Shown piece after piece: positions 17,211 to 25,312 of a stretch of 44,560 nucleotides of DNA. The DNA lies in the NCBI GenBank assembly GCA_001464575.1, contig LNFE01000197.1, positions 1-44,560 of the forward strand. The letters run 5' to 3'. The stretch comes from Acidobacteria bacterium Ga0077553. GTDB lineage: Bacteria > Acidobacteriota > Terriglobia > Bryobacterales > Bryobacteraceae. The notes beneath the pieces were generated by a model that saw nothing but the letters and a program-made list of their open reading frames with translations, was not told the origin of the DNA and ran no database searches. Both the position numbers and the translations under genes were made by a program. Numbering within the stretch: position 1 is the stretch's first letter; every line of letters begins with the position of its first letter.

Positions 17211-18241
17211 TGAGCAAGTCTCCGGACGAGAGATTCGTTGATTTTGAGGCCGAGGCCGGGTTGGGAGGAGAGGGAGAAGTAGCCTTCTTTCAGGGCTTCG
17301 AGGGGGCCGCCGACAAGGTCGTCGCGGAACTGGCGGGTTTCGCGATACAGGAGGGCGGGGACTTCCTGGATGAAAAAGTTGGGAAGGCTGGCGGCGAGGT
17401 GAAGAGCCGCGGCGGTGGCGATGGGGCCGCCGGTATGGTGCGGGGCGATGGCGGTGTAGTAGGTTTCGGCGATGGCGGCGGCCCGGCGGAGGGGCGTGAT
17501 GCCGAGGCGGTTGATGCTGAGGCGGAGGATGTCGCAGATGCCGTCGCGGAGGTAGTTCTGGACGGGCGGGAATTCGTTGAGGTGGTGACCGAGGCCGAGC
17601 GGGGTGGTGGACTCCGAGGCGATGCGGGCGAGGACTTCGTCGTTGGGCTCGCGGGTAGGGCGATCGAACCAGAGGGGATGGTGCGGTTCGAGGGCCCCGG
17701 CAAGGTCGGCGGCTTCGGCGGAGGGGAGCAGGGCCTGGCCGTCAGGGACGAAGTCAACGTTTTCGGCGGAGCCCCGGCGGAGAGCGGCGAACTGGTTAGC
17801 GATCTGGGCGACGAGGTTGGGCCGGGAGGTGATGGTGGCCGGCAGAGTGATGGGGACAAGGAAGGCGCGGTGGCCTTGCGCGAGGAGGGCCTCGCGGTCC
17901 TGCGGGCGTGGAAGGGGGGTAAGGGCGCGGACCTTGTGGCGGGTGGGGCCGCCGAGGAGTTGGAAGACGGGGGCTTTGGACTCCTGGCCGTAGAGGTCCA
18001 GAAGGGCTATATTCAGGGCGGCGGCGATGGGGTCGCCGGAGAGCTGGCGCGTGAGGACGTCGTAGCGGGATGGCTCCTGGCCGATGGCGACGGAGCGGGC
18101 CAGAGCGAGGGAGGCCGGAGCGAAAGGAAGAGCTTCGCCCCAGCCGGCGAGGTTCTGATCGGTGGAGACTTTGAGCAACGAGTAAACGCGCGAGGAACCT
18201 GGCTCACGGAGAGCGAAAGCCTCAAGGGCGGTGATTTTCAT
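17207..18241 (-). CDS. Divergent enolase-superfamily paralogue lacking the usual metal ligands
   Basis: 344 residues without a leader. The capping domain (GWGEALPF) and barrel landmarks of the mandelate racemase group are recognisable (LLGGPTRHKVRALTPLP; IAPHHTGGPIATAAALH; GYFSLSSQPGLGL), but the catalytic positions differ: the first metal Asp is kept as VPDGQ (D167), the IEEP motif is WFDRP (D193), GERL is replaced by LGHHLNE (H219/H220) and the QxD motif by LSINRLG. The catalytic Lys of the KxxP/KxK strand is absent (FLVPITLP). It lies 15 bases after the Oar gene with AAAGG before its ATG and overlaps the canonical dehydratase by four bases. It may be a non-catalytic partner or use different chemistry. 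Confidence 0.85.
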   Translation of the reverse strand: MKITALEAFALREPGSSRVYSLLKVSTDQNLAGWGEALPFAPASLALARSVAIGQEPSRYDVLTRQLSGDPIAAALNIALLDLYGQESKAPVFQLLGGPTRHKVRALTPLPRPQDREALLAQGHRAFLVPITLPATITSRPNLVAQIANQFAALRRGSAENVDFVPDGQALLPSAEAADLAGALEPHHPLWFDRPTREPNDEVLARIASESTTPLGLGHHLNEFPPVQNYLRDGICDILRLSINRLGITPLRRAAAIAETYYTAIAPHHTGGPIATAAALHLAASLPNFFIQEVPALLYRETRQFRDDLVGGPLEALKEGYFSLSSQPGLGLKINESLVRRLAQ

Positions 18242-18256
18242 GATGAACCTTTAGAA

Positions 18257-21200
18257 CTAGAACGCGTAGCGCAGAGCAAGTTGGATCTGCCGGTTCGCGC
18301 GCTGGGTGGAGGTAATCGTGCCAACACCGCCAACGCCAATCGTGGAACCGGGAAGACCGAACTGCGGATGGTTCAACGAATTGAAGAACTCGGCGCGGAA
18401 TTCGAGGCGGCGGGACTCAGAGAAGTTGAACTTCTTCGAGGCCGACAGGTCGACATTCCAGATACCGGGGCCGCGGAGGGTGTTGCGGCCGAGGTTGCCC
18501 CAGGTAAAGGCGGGAGGCACGGAAAAGGCCGCTGGGTTGAACCATCTGGTGATGCTCTGGTCGGAGACTTCGGGACTGACGCCGGGGACGGCGTTAGCGC
18601 GCGATCCAGAGCCGGTATTGGAGGGCGAGCCCGGCACGGTGACGGTGAAGGGGAGGCCGGACTGAATAACGGTGAGGCCGCCGAGTTCCCAGCCATGGAG
18701 GAAGGTTTTGGCGGGGCCCTGGAGATTGGCGCCAAAGGGCAGGAGGTAGGAGGCGGCGAAGTTGATGCGATGGCGCATATCGGCGTTGGAGCTGGACCAA
18801 TCGGCCCGACGGTTGCGGGGGTCTTGTGGAACGGGACCATTGGCGCCGCCGTCGCCGCCGACATTGTCGAGGCCGTGTGCCCAGGTCCAATTGCTGAGGA
18901 AGTACAGCCCCTTCGAGTAGCGCTTTTCGACATTGAGCTGCATGGAGGTGTAGGCGGAGTTGGCGGAGGATTCGAGCCAGGCGATGCCGGTTACCCCGGG
19001 GAGGGTGCGGGCAAACGGGCGGCGGGCGTCGATGCCGCCGGGGCCGGGGTCTGGCTGGTTGATGTTCCGTTGCCAACTGAGGAGTGCCCCGGCCGAGCCG
19101 ACGAAGCCGAGGGTGACGACTGTGTTTTTGGAAAATTCGCGTTGGGCGCTGATGTTGAACTGCTGAATCTGGCCGTTGCGATAGTTGGGGGTGACGCCGC
19201 GGAGGGAATAGAAGGCCGGGCCGCGGGTGAGGTCGGGAACCTGGGTGGTGATGGGGAAGCCGTCCGAGGCCCGGCGGGTGGGGACGTCATTGCCGCTGAA
19301 GGGGATGTTGATGACGAAGCCGAAGGGGGGCTGGCGGAATTGACGGATGGAGGTGTTGAAGTTGCCTTGGGGTTCGTAGAAGAGCCCGTACCCGCCGCGG
19401 ATGACGGTGCGCGTGTCGACTTGGTAGGCGAAGCTGAGGCGGGGTCCCCAGGCTTTCCAATCGGTATTGATGTTCCCGGTAGTGGAAACGCCGCCGACCC
19501 CGGCGACGAGCTGGGAACCGGAGGCGGGATCGAAGTTCACCCACTGGTTTCTCTTCTCGACAAAGGGTGTATTGACTTCGTAGTGGAGGCCGATGTTGAC
19601 GGTGAGTTTGGAGTTGACGCGCCATTCGTCGCGGATGTAGAAGTTCCACTCGTTGGTGTTGAGGGTGGCGGTTCCGGGAAGGAAAACGTCGCGGCGGAGA
19701 GCGAGGGGGAAGCCGAGGATCATGGTGGCGACCGTGTCGCCGGTGCCGCCGGGCGAGGCGGGGTTGCGGGAGTATGCGGGGTCGAAGTTCCAGCGGCCGA
19801 AGGCGGATTCCCCGGGAGGCGAAGCGGTTTCGCCAGTGGTGCGGAGCCGGAGGTCGATGCCGTACTTGATGTTGTGTTTGCCCTTGAGAGTGGAGATGTT
19901 GGCGATGAGCTCATGCATCTTCTGATCGCGGATGAGCGGTGTGGAGCGGGCGTTGCCGAGGCCAGCATAACCGGCGGTGCCCACGATGGGGGCCGAGGGC
20001 TGGAGGGGATCTCCGGAGTCGCGGCCGGGGATGCGGGCCCAGATGGGGTTCGAAAGCTGGGTGGGAATCAGGGCGGAGTTGAACTGGGTGTAGCCGTAGC
20101 GGAAGTCGCCGACGGTGGAGGTGGACATGACACGGGTGTAGGCGCCGACGATGTTGCGGCCGGTCGTGTCGAGATTGCCGGCGAAACTGCCCTCGTTCCC
20201 GCCGATGTTCCTGTCGAAGGTGTCCGGCATGGTAATGATACTCTTGTCGATGGAGTAGCGGAAGAAGGCGTTGTTGTTGGAGTTGAAGACGTGGTCAAGA
20301 CGACCGTCGGCCCGGTGGAGGCTGGACTTCTTAACCGGATTGGCGACGAAGTTGTTGATGAGGCCGGGGCGTTGGGGATTGGGCCAGAGCTGGGCGAGAC
20401 CGGCGCCGATGGGGTCGAAGCGGCTGGCGGGAATGGTGTCGTTGGGGAAGCGCTGGCGGATGGCGGCGCCCCCGGCGGGATTGGGAACGGTGCTGAGGGG
20501 ATCGTAGATGCCGTTGGCGGCGACGCCGCGGAAGTCGCCCGTTTTCATGGCGGCGGTGGGGACGGTCAATAGTTGGGTGTCGCCGAAGATTTCGCGGTAG
20601 CCTTCGTAGTCAGCGAAGAAGAAGGTTTTATTGCGCTTGATGGGACCGCCGAGGGCGGCGCCAAACTGGTTGAGCTTGAAGGGGGGCTTAGAAGCATCCG
20701 TGCGGGCGAAGAAATTTCTGGCGTCGAAGACCTCGTTGCGGAGGAAGTGGAAGACGGACCCGTGGAAGTCGTTGCCGCCGGATTTACTGGTGATGACGAC
20801 GACGGCGCCGGCGGAGCGGCCGTACTCCGCGCCGGCGTTGTTCGTGAGGACCTTGAACTCCTGAATGCCTTCGACGGCGGGGCGGACGATGAAGGTTTGG
20901 GAGATCATCTCGGTGTTGTCGATGCCGTCGATGAGGACTTGGTTCGAGGTGCTGCGGGCGCCGTTGGCGGCGATGGCGGTACCGCCGGGACGGAGTTCGT
21001 CCGGACGGCGGCCGGAGTTGATCGTGTTGGGCTGCGCGTAGTCGAGGCCGGTGACCCCCGGGGCAAGGATGGCCAGTTGAACGAAATTGCGACCATTGAG
21101 GGGAAGCGACTGGATGGCTTCTTTGGAGATAACCTGGCCGACGCTGGCATTTTCGGTTTGAAGCATGGGAGCGGCCCCGGTGACTTCGACGGACTGGTTG

Positions 21201-21532
21201 ACGTCGCCGACCTCCATCACGATATCGAGGCGGGCGGCTTGGCTGACTTGGAGTGTGTATTCTTTGAAGACCGCGTTGCGGAAACCGGATTTCGAAGCTT
21301 GGACGGTATAGGTGCCGGGAATGATATTTACGGCAGAAAACGCCCCGGAGTCATCAGTGATGAGGCGCTGGGCAGTGTTGGTGGCAACGCTGGTGACGGT
21401 AACCTCGACGCCGGCCATAGCGGCACCGGACTTGTCCGTGATGTTACCGACGAGGGAGGCGCGTTCCACTTGGGCGTAAGCCGTGAAGAGCGCCAGGAGC
21501 AAAAGGGGCAGGAGCCGACTAAGCAGAATCAT
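18257..21532 (-). CDS. Oar-type TonB-dependent-receptor-like outer-membrane protein, first gene of the enolase operon
   Basis: 1091 residues, intact. Signal peptide (LLPLLLLALFTAYAQ), regulatory-like beta-sandwich (about 25-105), plug with SLPLNGRNFVQLAILAPGV and AEYGRSAGAVVVITSKSG, and a barrel ending in Phe (LALRYAF). AGGAAA lies nine bases before the ATG; TATATT at about 21553-21558 on the minus strand is a possible -10. It is followed by the two enolase-superfamily genes with gaps of 15 bases and a 4-base overlap, so it is probably their dedicated outer-membrane receptor. The opposite strand is open for over a thousand codons, but that frame is an artefact of G-rich third positions. Confidence 0.94.
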   Translation of the reverse strand: MILLSRLLPLLLLALFTAYAQVERASLVGNITDKSGAAMAGVEVTVTSVATNTAQRLITDDSGAFSAVNIIPGTYTVQASKSGFRNAVFKEYTLQVSQAARLDIVMEVGDVNQSVEVTGAAPMLQTENASVGQVISKEAIQSLPLNGRNFVQLAILAPGVTGLDYAQPNTINSGRRPDELRPGGTAIAANGARSTSNQVLIDGIDNTEMISQTFIVRPAVEGIQEFKVLTNNAGAEYGRSAGAVVVITSKSGGNDFHGSVFHFLRNEVFDARNFFARTDASKPPFKLNQFGAALGGPIKRNKTFFFADYEGYREIFGDTQLLTVPTAAMKTGDFRGVAANGIYDPLSTVPNPAGGAAIRQRFPNDTIPASRFDPIGAGLAQLWPNPQRPGLINNFVANPVKKSSLHRADGRLDHVFNSNNNAFFRYSIDKSIITMPDTFDRNIGGNEGSFAGNLDTTGRNIVGAYTRVMSTSTVGDFRYGYTQFNSALIPTQLSNPIWARIPGRDSGDPLQPSAPIVGTAGYAGLGNARSTPLIRDQKMHELIANISTLKGKHNIKYGIDLRLRTTGETASPPGESAFGRWNFDPAYSRNPASPGGTGDTVATMILGFPLALRRDVFLPGTATLNTNEWNFYIRDEWRVNSKLTVNIGLHYEVNTPFVEKRNQWVNFDPASGSQLVAGVGGVSTTGNINTDWKAWGPRLSFAYQVDTRTVIRGGYGLFYEPQGNFNTSIRQFRQPPFGFVINIPFSGNDVPTRRASDGFPITTQVPDLTRGPAFYSLRGVTPNYRNGQIQQFNISAQREFSKNTVVTLGFVGSAGALLSWQRNINQPDPGPGGIDARRPFARTLPGVTGIAWLESSANSAYTSMQLNVEKRYSKGLYFLSNWTWAHGLDNVGGDGGANGPVPQDPRNRRADWSSSNADMRHRINFAASYLLPFGANLQGPAKTFLHGWELGGLTVIQSGLPFTVTVPGSPSNTGSGSRANAVPGVSPEVSDQSITRWFNPAAFSVPPAFTWGNLGRNTLRGPGIWNVDLSASKKFNFSESRRLEFRAEFFNSLNHPQFGLPGSTIGVGGVGTITSTQRANRQIQLALRYAF

Positions 21533-21684
21533 GGAGCTTTTCCTATCACTGTCAATATACGAAGTAAAGGGGGGTAAACCTTAATGAAGAGAAGGTGAGG
21601 CCGGCGGGTGGATTCGTATAGCGATTGCGGCGAGCTGCATCACTCAGGGTGCGATTGATGTTTCGTGAAGCAAGGAGTACAACG

Positions 21685-22840
21685 ATGAGAATGGCAAACG
21701 CGGCTCGCCTGGGCCTTCCACAGCGTGGACCCAGGGGAATGGAGGCCCCAGCGAACCGAAGCGGCAGTACCGTTTCAAATGAAGACGGTGGCGAAGGTTT
21801 CGCTACCCTTGCGGATTGCCTTCGTGCCGGACCGACGCTTGTTGGTGACGGCAAAGATTGGCTCGATTGGGCTCGTCTCGGCCAGGGGGAGAAGATCGCA
21901 CCGCTCAGCGGCATTCCGCCCGTCTACTGGCAAAGCCAGAACGGTATGCTGGACGTGTTCGTTTCGCCCAGGCAAGCGACGGACGGGAGCATTTATCTGA
22001 CGTACATTGAGCCGGGCGAATACGGCGGCAGCCAAGCGCTGGCGCGCGCTAAGCTGAACGCGGGGCGAGTGCTGAAACCGCAGGATTTGCCGGTGATCTG
22101 GCGCCAGATACGGGGCTAGGGCGGCCAAGTCAGCGGCCAAGTTGCCATCGCTCCCGATGGCGAATACATCCACATGGCGGTTGATGGCCGCCAGCGCATG
22201 ACCCTGGCTCAGGACTCGAATCAGCCGTTGGGGAAGATTGTGCGCCTGACGTTGGATAACAAGCCCGTGCCAAGTAACCCGAAGTTAAGGGAAGACCGGC
22301 GCCAGCACGATTCAGTTGGTTGACCTGCCGCGGGACACCGACTTGGCGAGGTCCGCGCCGGAGGTGAGCGCATTCACGTTCCCGGGGCCGAGTATGACCC
22401 CGTCAGAGACCTGGGCCAGCGGCTTCCGCGCACCCAATAGCTTGGTGTTTTCGCTGGCATGCGAGCTGTGGGAGCTGGAGCATGGGCAGCGCGGCGGCCA
22501 TGAGTTGCACTTGATTGAGAAGGGGAAAGAAATACGGCTGGCCGGTGGTCTCCTACGGGGTGAGCTAGAACGAGGCGCCCACTCCGAGTCACGACACGAG
22601 GGCGGAGTCTACAAAACCAGTGTTGTACTGAGCGCCGGTGATTGCGGCGCGCAACCTGATGTTATACCGGGGCAAGAAGACGTTCCCGCCGTGGGACGGC
22701 AGCGGCTTCTTCAGCGGTCTGGGCAACCACTCGCTCAACCGGAATCTCTTCGACGGATGGTTCGTTGTGGATGATTGAAGATGCCAATACGGGCGCGGTA
22801 AGTCATGTGACGCCGAAGGGAAAGCCGGCAAGCGACCGAT
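21685..22840 (+). pseudogene. PQQ-dependent sugar dehydrogenase (GSDH/YliI-like), decayed
   Basis: An intact ribosome binding site (AAGGAG, seven bases before ATG 21685) leads into a gene shattered across three frames. In order one can read LPLRIAFVPDRRLLVT, GMLDVFVSPRQATDGSIYL, GGSQALARAKLNAGR, VIWRQ then a TAG in place, VAIAPDGEYIHM, QPLGKIVRLTLDNKPVPSNP, VDLPRDTDLARSAP, PSETWASGFRAPNSLVF, QRGGHELHLIEKGK, YGWPVVSYGVS, PPWDGSGFFSGLG and finally WMIEDANTGAVSHVTPKGKP. These are the successive blade motifs of soluble aldose/sorbosone dehydrogenases that use PQQ. At least three internal stops (about 22118, 22568-22640 region) and three frame changes mean no working enzyme can be made. The 21541-21684 stretch upstream contains no other gene. 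Confidence 0.8.
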
Positions 22841-22883
22841 TCTGGAGTTTTGATCGCCTCCTCTCCCTACCAGACTTGTCGTC

Positions 22884-23370
22884 ATGAAGACGCAGTACTA
22901 CATAGCGACAAGCCTGGACGGGATCTTGGCGACAGAGATCGATTCTGTAGGGCGGTAGCTGTTCGCGCTGGGCGACCCGGAGGGGACGAGTCATCCGTCG
23001 TTCACCGCGGAGGTGGGGCTTGGGCGAAGGGGTCAGCGACTGATGAGTGGATCCTGAGTCACTCGACTGAGGTGGGGTCAGCGTGGCTTCACGCGGAACC
23101 GACGTGGATCTTCTCCGGCCGAGAGATTTCTTCTTTTGGAGGGTGGGGATATCCGCGTGGCGGCAGGCGAGGTTCGCCCGTTCACGCGGCGATGCGGGAG
23201 GCGGCCGGGCAATTTTTTGATGCCGGTTTGTGGGACGAAATGATCGTGCAGCTGGGATCGGTAACGTTGGGGCGAGGCAAGCCGCTGTTGCCTCTGCTGG
23301 TGATCCGCCCGCCGCTGCGCCTGCTTTCGGCGAAGCGCCGCTGGGCGAGGGGTTTGTCGAGCTCCAGTAG
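22884..23370 (+). pseudogene. Dihydrofolate-reductase-fold (RibD C-terminal-like) protein, decayed
   Basis: ATG 22884 opens MKTQYYIATSLDGILATE, typical of the DHFR/RibD_C family, and hits a stop soon after (TAG in VGR-stop-LFALGDPEG). Further family blocks follow in other frames: SHPSFTAEVG, DEWILSH, AEPTWIFSGRE, AGQFFDAGLWDEMIVQLGSVTL, GRGKPLLP and finally GEGFVELQ with a TAG at 23368-23370. The family binds NADPH and often acts as an uncharacterised small-molecule reductase. Several frame changes and at least one nonsense codon make it a pseudogene. It directly follows another decayed gene and precedes an intact toxin-antitoxin pair. Confidence 0.75.
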
Positions 23371-23439
23371 GCGGTGCCAGTGCGCGAAGAGGCGGTGCCG
23401 CTGGCTAGGTGAAGGAGGTTAATGGCGGTTCCCTGAGGG

Positions 23440-23474
23440 TTGACAGCAGCAAGGTTAGGCAGTATCTTACGGGC
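23440..23474 (+). promoter_or_regulatory. Promoter of the vapBC-like operon, leaderless geometry
   Basis: A perfect TTGACA (23440-23445), a 17-base spacer and TATCTT (23463-23468) stand six bases before the ATG at 23475. The predicted transcript would begin at the start codon, and no Shine-Dalgarno sequence lies between. Toxin-antitoxin promoters are commonly repressed by their own antitoxin, so an operator is expected here, but I see no clear palindrome. Confidence 0.7.
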
Positions 23475-23705
23475 ATGAAGGCCACTGTCTCCTCGAAGGG
23501 CCACATCGTACTACCGGCGGAGTTCCGGCGGATGGATGGGGTTGAGCCGGGGCAGGAGTTTGACGTGGAGCGTCTTGAACGTGGCGACTATCGACTTGTG
23601 CGGCGAGCGGCTCCGCCGAACGAGGGCGCGATTGAATGGCTGCTGGCCTGTCCGCAAAAAGACTTCTTCGTAGCCATTGCCTCAGAGTCCACGGATTCGC
23701 TTTGA
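23475..23705 (+). CDS. vapB: AbrB/MazE-type antitoxin (VapB-like)
   Basis: 76 residues starting MKATVSSKGHIVLPAEFRR, the swapped-hairpin DNA-binding fold of the SpoVT/AbrB family (TVSxKGxIxLPxEFR), with GVEPGQEFDVERLERGDYRLVRR completing the domain. The C-terminal tail (GAIEWLLACPQKDFF) resembles the segment with which VapB-type antitoxins block the toxin's active site. The ATG at 23475 is chosen because a consensus promoter ends six bases before it; a longer frame from GTG 23409 would place the promoter inside the coding region. It overlaps the toxin start by four bases. It should bind its own promoter together with the toxin. Confidence 0.88.
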   Translation: MKATVSSKGHIVLPAEFRRMDGVEPGQEFDVERLERGDYRLVRRAAPPNEGAIEWLLACPQKDFFVAIASESTDSL

Positions 23706-24112
23706 AATACCTGGTAGACGCCAACGTTTTGAGTGAGGCGACGAGGCAGGTCCCCAATGCTCGTGTGGAGGGATGGCTTCGCGCCCATCAGCGGGACATT
23801 ACCGTCGATCCCGTTCTTCTCGGGGAACTTCGCTTCGGCATTCTCATCCTGCCCAAAGGGAAAAAACGGGCCGCATTGGAACGTTGGTTTCACGACGGGG
23901 TCCAGCGCCTGCACTGTCTGCCGTGGGGCGCGGACACCGGATTGGCATGGGCTGCGCTGTTGCCACGCCTCCGTTCGACCGGAAAGGCGATGCCGATCAA
24001 GGATAGCCTCATTGCAGCAACGGCAGCCGTGCACGGACTTGTAATCGTGACAAGAAACACGACTGACTTCCGGAATGCGGGATTACCGGTGGTCGATCCC
24101 TTTGTTGATTGA
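23702..24112 (+). CDS. vapC: PIN-domain ribonuclease toxin (VapC-like)
   Basis: 136 residues beginning at TTG 23702, which overlaps the antitoxin stop (TTGA), so translation is coupled. All PIN acidic positions are present: LVDANVLSE (D6), GELRFG (E42), IKDSLIAATA (D101) and VTRNTTDF (N119, D122), which hold Mg2+ for cleaving RNA. The length is normal for VapC and there is no interruption, in contrast to the two pseudogenes upstream. The toxin would cleave tRNA or rRNA when VapB is degraded. The RNA target is unknown. Confidence 0.92.
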   Translation: MKYLVDANVLSEATRQVPNARVEGWLRAHQRDITVDPVLLGELRFGILILPKGKKRAALERWFHDGVQRLHCLPWGADTGLAWAALLPRLRSTGKAMPIKDSLIAATAAVHGLVIVTRNTTDFRNAGLPVVDPFVD

Positions 24113-24119
24113 GGTTTAG

Positions 24120-24176
24120 CCTCTGTCGGCGGCGGAACTGCCGCGCGGGATGATGGTGCGGAAGTTCTAACAGAGG
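24120..24176. terminator. Long hairpin between the convergent vapC and NTR-like genes
   Basis: CCTCTGT (24120-24126) pairs with ACAGAGG (24170-24176), and inside it GGAACT (24134-24139) pairs with AGTTCT (24163-24168). It begins eight bases after the vapC stop and lies between two convergent genes, a position typical of a bidirectional transcription end, but there is no U-tract. Confidence 0.35.
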
Positions 24177-24193
24177 AGGCGCGCGGACGACTT

Positions 24194-24214
24194 CTTGCGG
24201 TCAGATCATAGGGG
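24194..24214 (-). repeat. Second copy of a 21-base promoter-like element
   Basis: On the minus strand it reads CCCCTATGATCT then GACCGCAAG, matching 12310-12330 at 19 of 21 positions. Here it overlaps the stop codon of the NTR-like gene rather than preceding a start. Confidence 0.4.
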
Positions 24215-25222
24215 CGGAACTTCGTCGGGCAAGGGCAGGCGAAGATCGTCGATGGATTGGCCGGGGAGGAGATGGACTGCGCGCGCGGCGGCGCGGGAAG
24301 AAGGCAAGTTAGGGCCGTCACGTTCGATGGCGACGCCCAAGAGATACTCCAGGGCAGGTACATTCTCAAAGACGAACTTCCCGGCGGAGTCAGTGGTCCT
24401 GGTGTGGGCGGCATCGTCAGCCCATTCGCCTTGGGGAGTGCGGCGCAGGAGTTGGACTTCGACCCTCGCAGCGGGGGTGCCGTCGCGATGGACGGCGACG
24501 CCGGAGAGGCGGGTCTCCGGCTTGAGTTCGAGGAGCCGATGGGCGCACCCGCCGGGGACGATGGTGATGGAGCGATACTCCGGCGTTTGAACAAAGTGCG
24601 GCAGAGCGGAGAAGAGTTCATAGTCTCCCGGGGGCACGTCGTCGAACGAATAGGAGCCATCGGCGCCGGACAGTAGCTGGCGCAGTTGGGAGCGGGAGCG
24701 GAGCGTGACGGAGGCGCGCGCGGCGGGGATCTCGGGCAACGCATGGTTCCGGAAGACCGATTGAAGGGTCTTGCCGAAGACGCGGGTGCGGGCGTCTCCG
24801 GCACGATAGAGTTCGAGGAAGCGAAGGTCGTCCGACGTGGCGCTGACGAGCCGGGAGCCGGAACACTGGCCGGTATGCAGCACGGGCACAGCGCGGCGTA
24901 TGGGCCCGGCGACGGCGAAGAAGAGATATTCCTGGCCCACCCCGTAAGTTTCGCCGCAGGGGTCGGAGGGGTCAGTATCAACCAACACATGAGCGGTGTC
25001 CGGGGGAAGCCCCCGATAGACCCGATCCACTCGGACGCGGGCGAAGCGCATGGCGCCGGTGAACGAATGTACCTGATGGTATTCGGCACCCAGCACCTGG
25101 CCGCGGAGGACGACCGGCGCGTGGCCGAGGATTTCGCAGGCGGGAGCGTACGCTAAGGGGCTGCAGCTACACGCAGGAAGAAACGCCGGAAGAGAAACCA
25201 AGAGCAGGAGGAGTAGCCGCAC
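24206..25222 (-). CDS. Secreted protein with NTR/TIMP-like domain and carboxypeptidase-regulatory-like repeats
   Basis: Start at GTG 25222 gives a compact signal peptide (VRLLLLLLVSLPAFLPA) directly before CSCSPL; a TTG at 25252 in the same frame has AGGG three bases ahead and would add ten residues. The mature N-terminus CSC, followed by CEILGHAPVVLRGQVL, DPCGETYGVGQEYLFF and LHTGQCSGSRL, is the cysteine and fold pattern of netrin-like/TIMP OB-fold domains, in which the first Cys becomes the free N-terminus. Two beta-sandwich repeats follow (GSYSFDDVPPGDYELF; GKFVFENVPALEYLL). In animals such domains inhibit metalloproteases; the role of bacterial forms is unknown. It lies 90 bases after the Oar gene on the same strand. 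Confidence 0.8.
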   Translation of the reverse strand: MRLLLLLLVSLPAFLPACSCSPLAYAPACEILGHAPVVLRGQVLGAEYHQVHSFTGAMRFARVRVDRVYRGLPPDTAHVLVDTDPSDPCGETYGVGQEYLFFAVAGPIRRAVPVLHTGQCSGSRLVSATSDDLRFLELYRAGDARTRVFGKTLQSVFRNHALPEIPAARASVTLRSRSQLRQLLSGADGSYSFDDVPPGDYELFSALPHFVQTPEYRSITIVPGGCAHRLLELKPETRLSGVAVHRDGTPAARVEVQLLRRTPQGEWADDAAHTRTTDSAGKFVFENVPALEYLLGVAIERDGPNLPSSRAAARAVHLLPGQSIDDLRLPLPDEVPPL

Positions 25223-25312
25223 CTGGAGGTAGACGCCACCGGCATGGCACAAGTTCCCTGCGGTTCCGGGCGCCCGTTGGGTGAACGGAGCGCCCGGAAT
25301 TCCGCGGTTTCG

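Noticed and set aside
17210..20572. A rightward open frame of about 1120 codons opposite the Oar and enolase genes
   Set aside because: Extremely rich in Gly, Glu, Val and Asp, no domain, and exactly antisense to well-conserved genes with strong third-position bias. It is open only because stop codons are rare opposite such genes.
23409..23474. Longer antitoxin start at GTG 23409
   Set aside because: It would put the consensus promoter inside the gene and adds residues without resemblance to AbrB-fold antitoxins, although AAGGAGG lies just after it.
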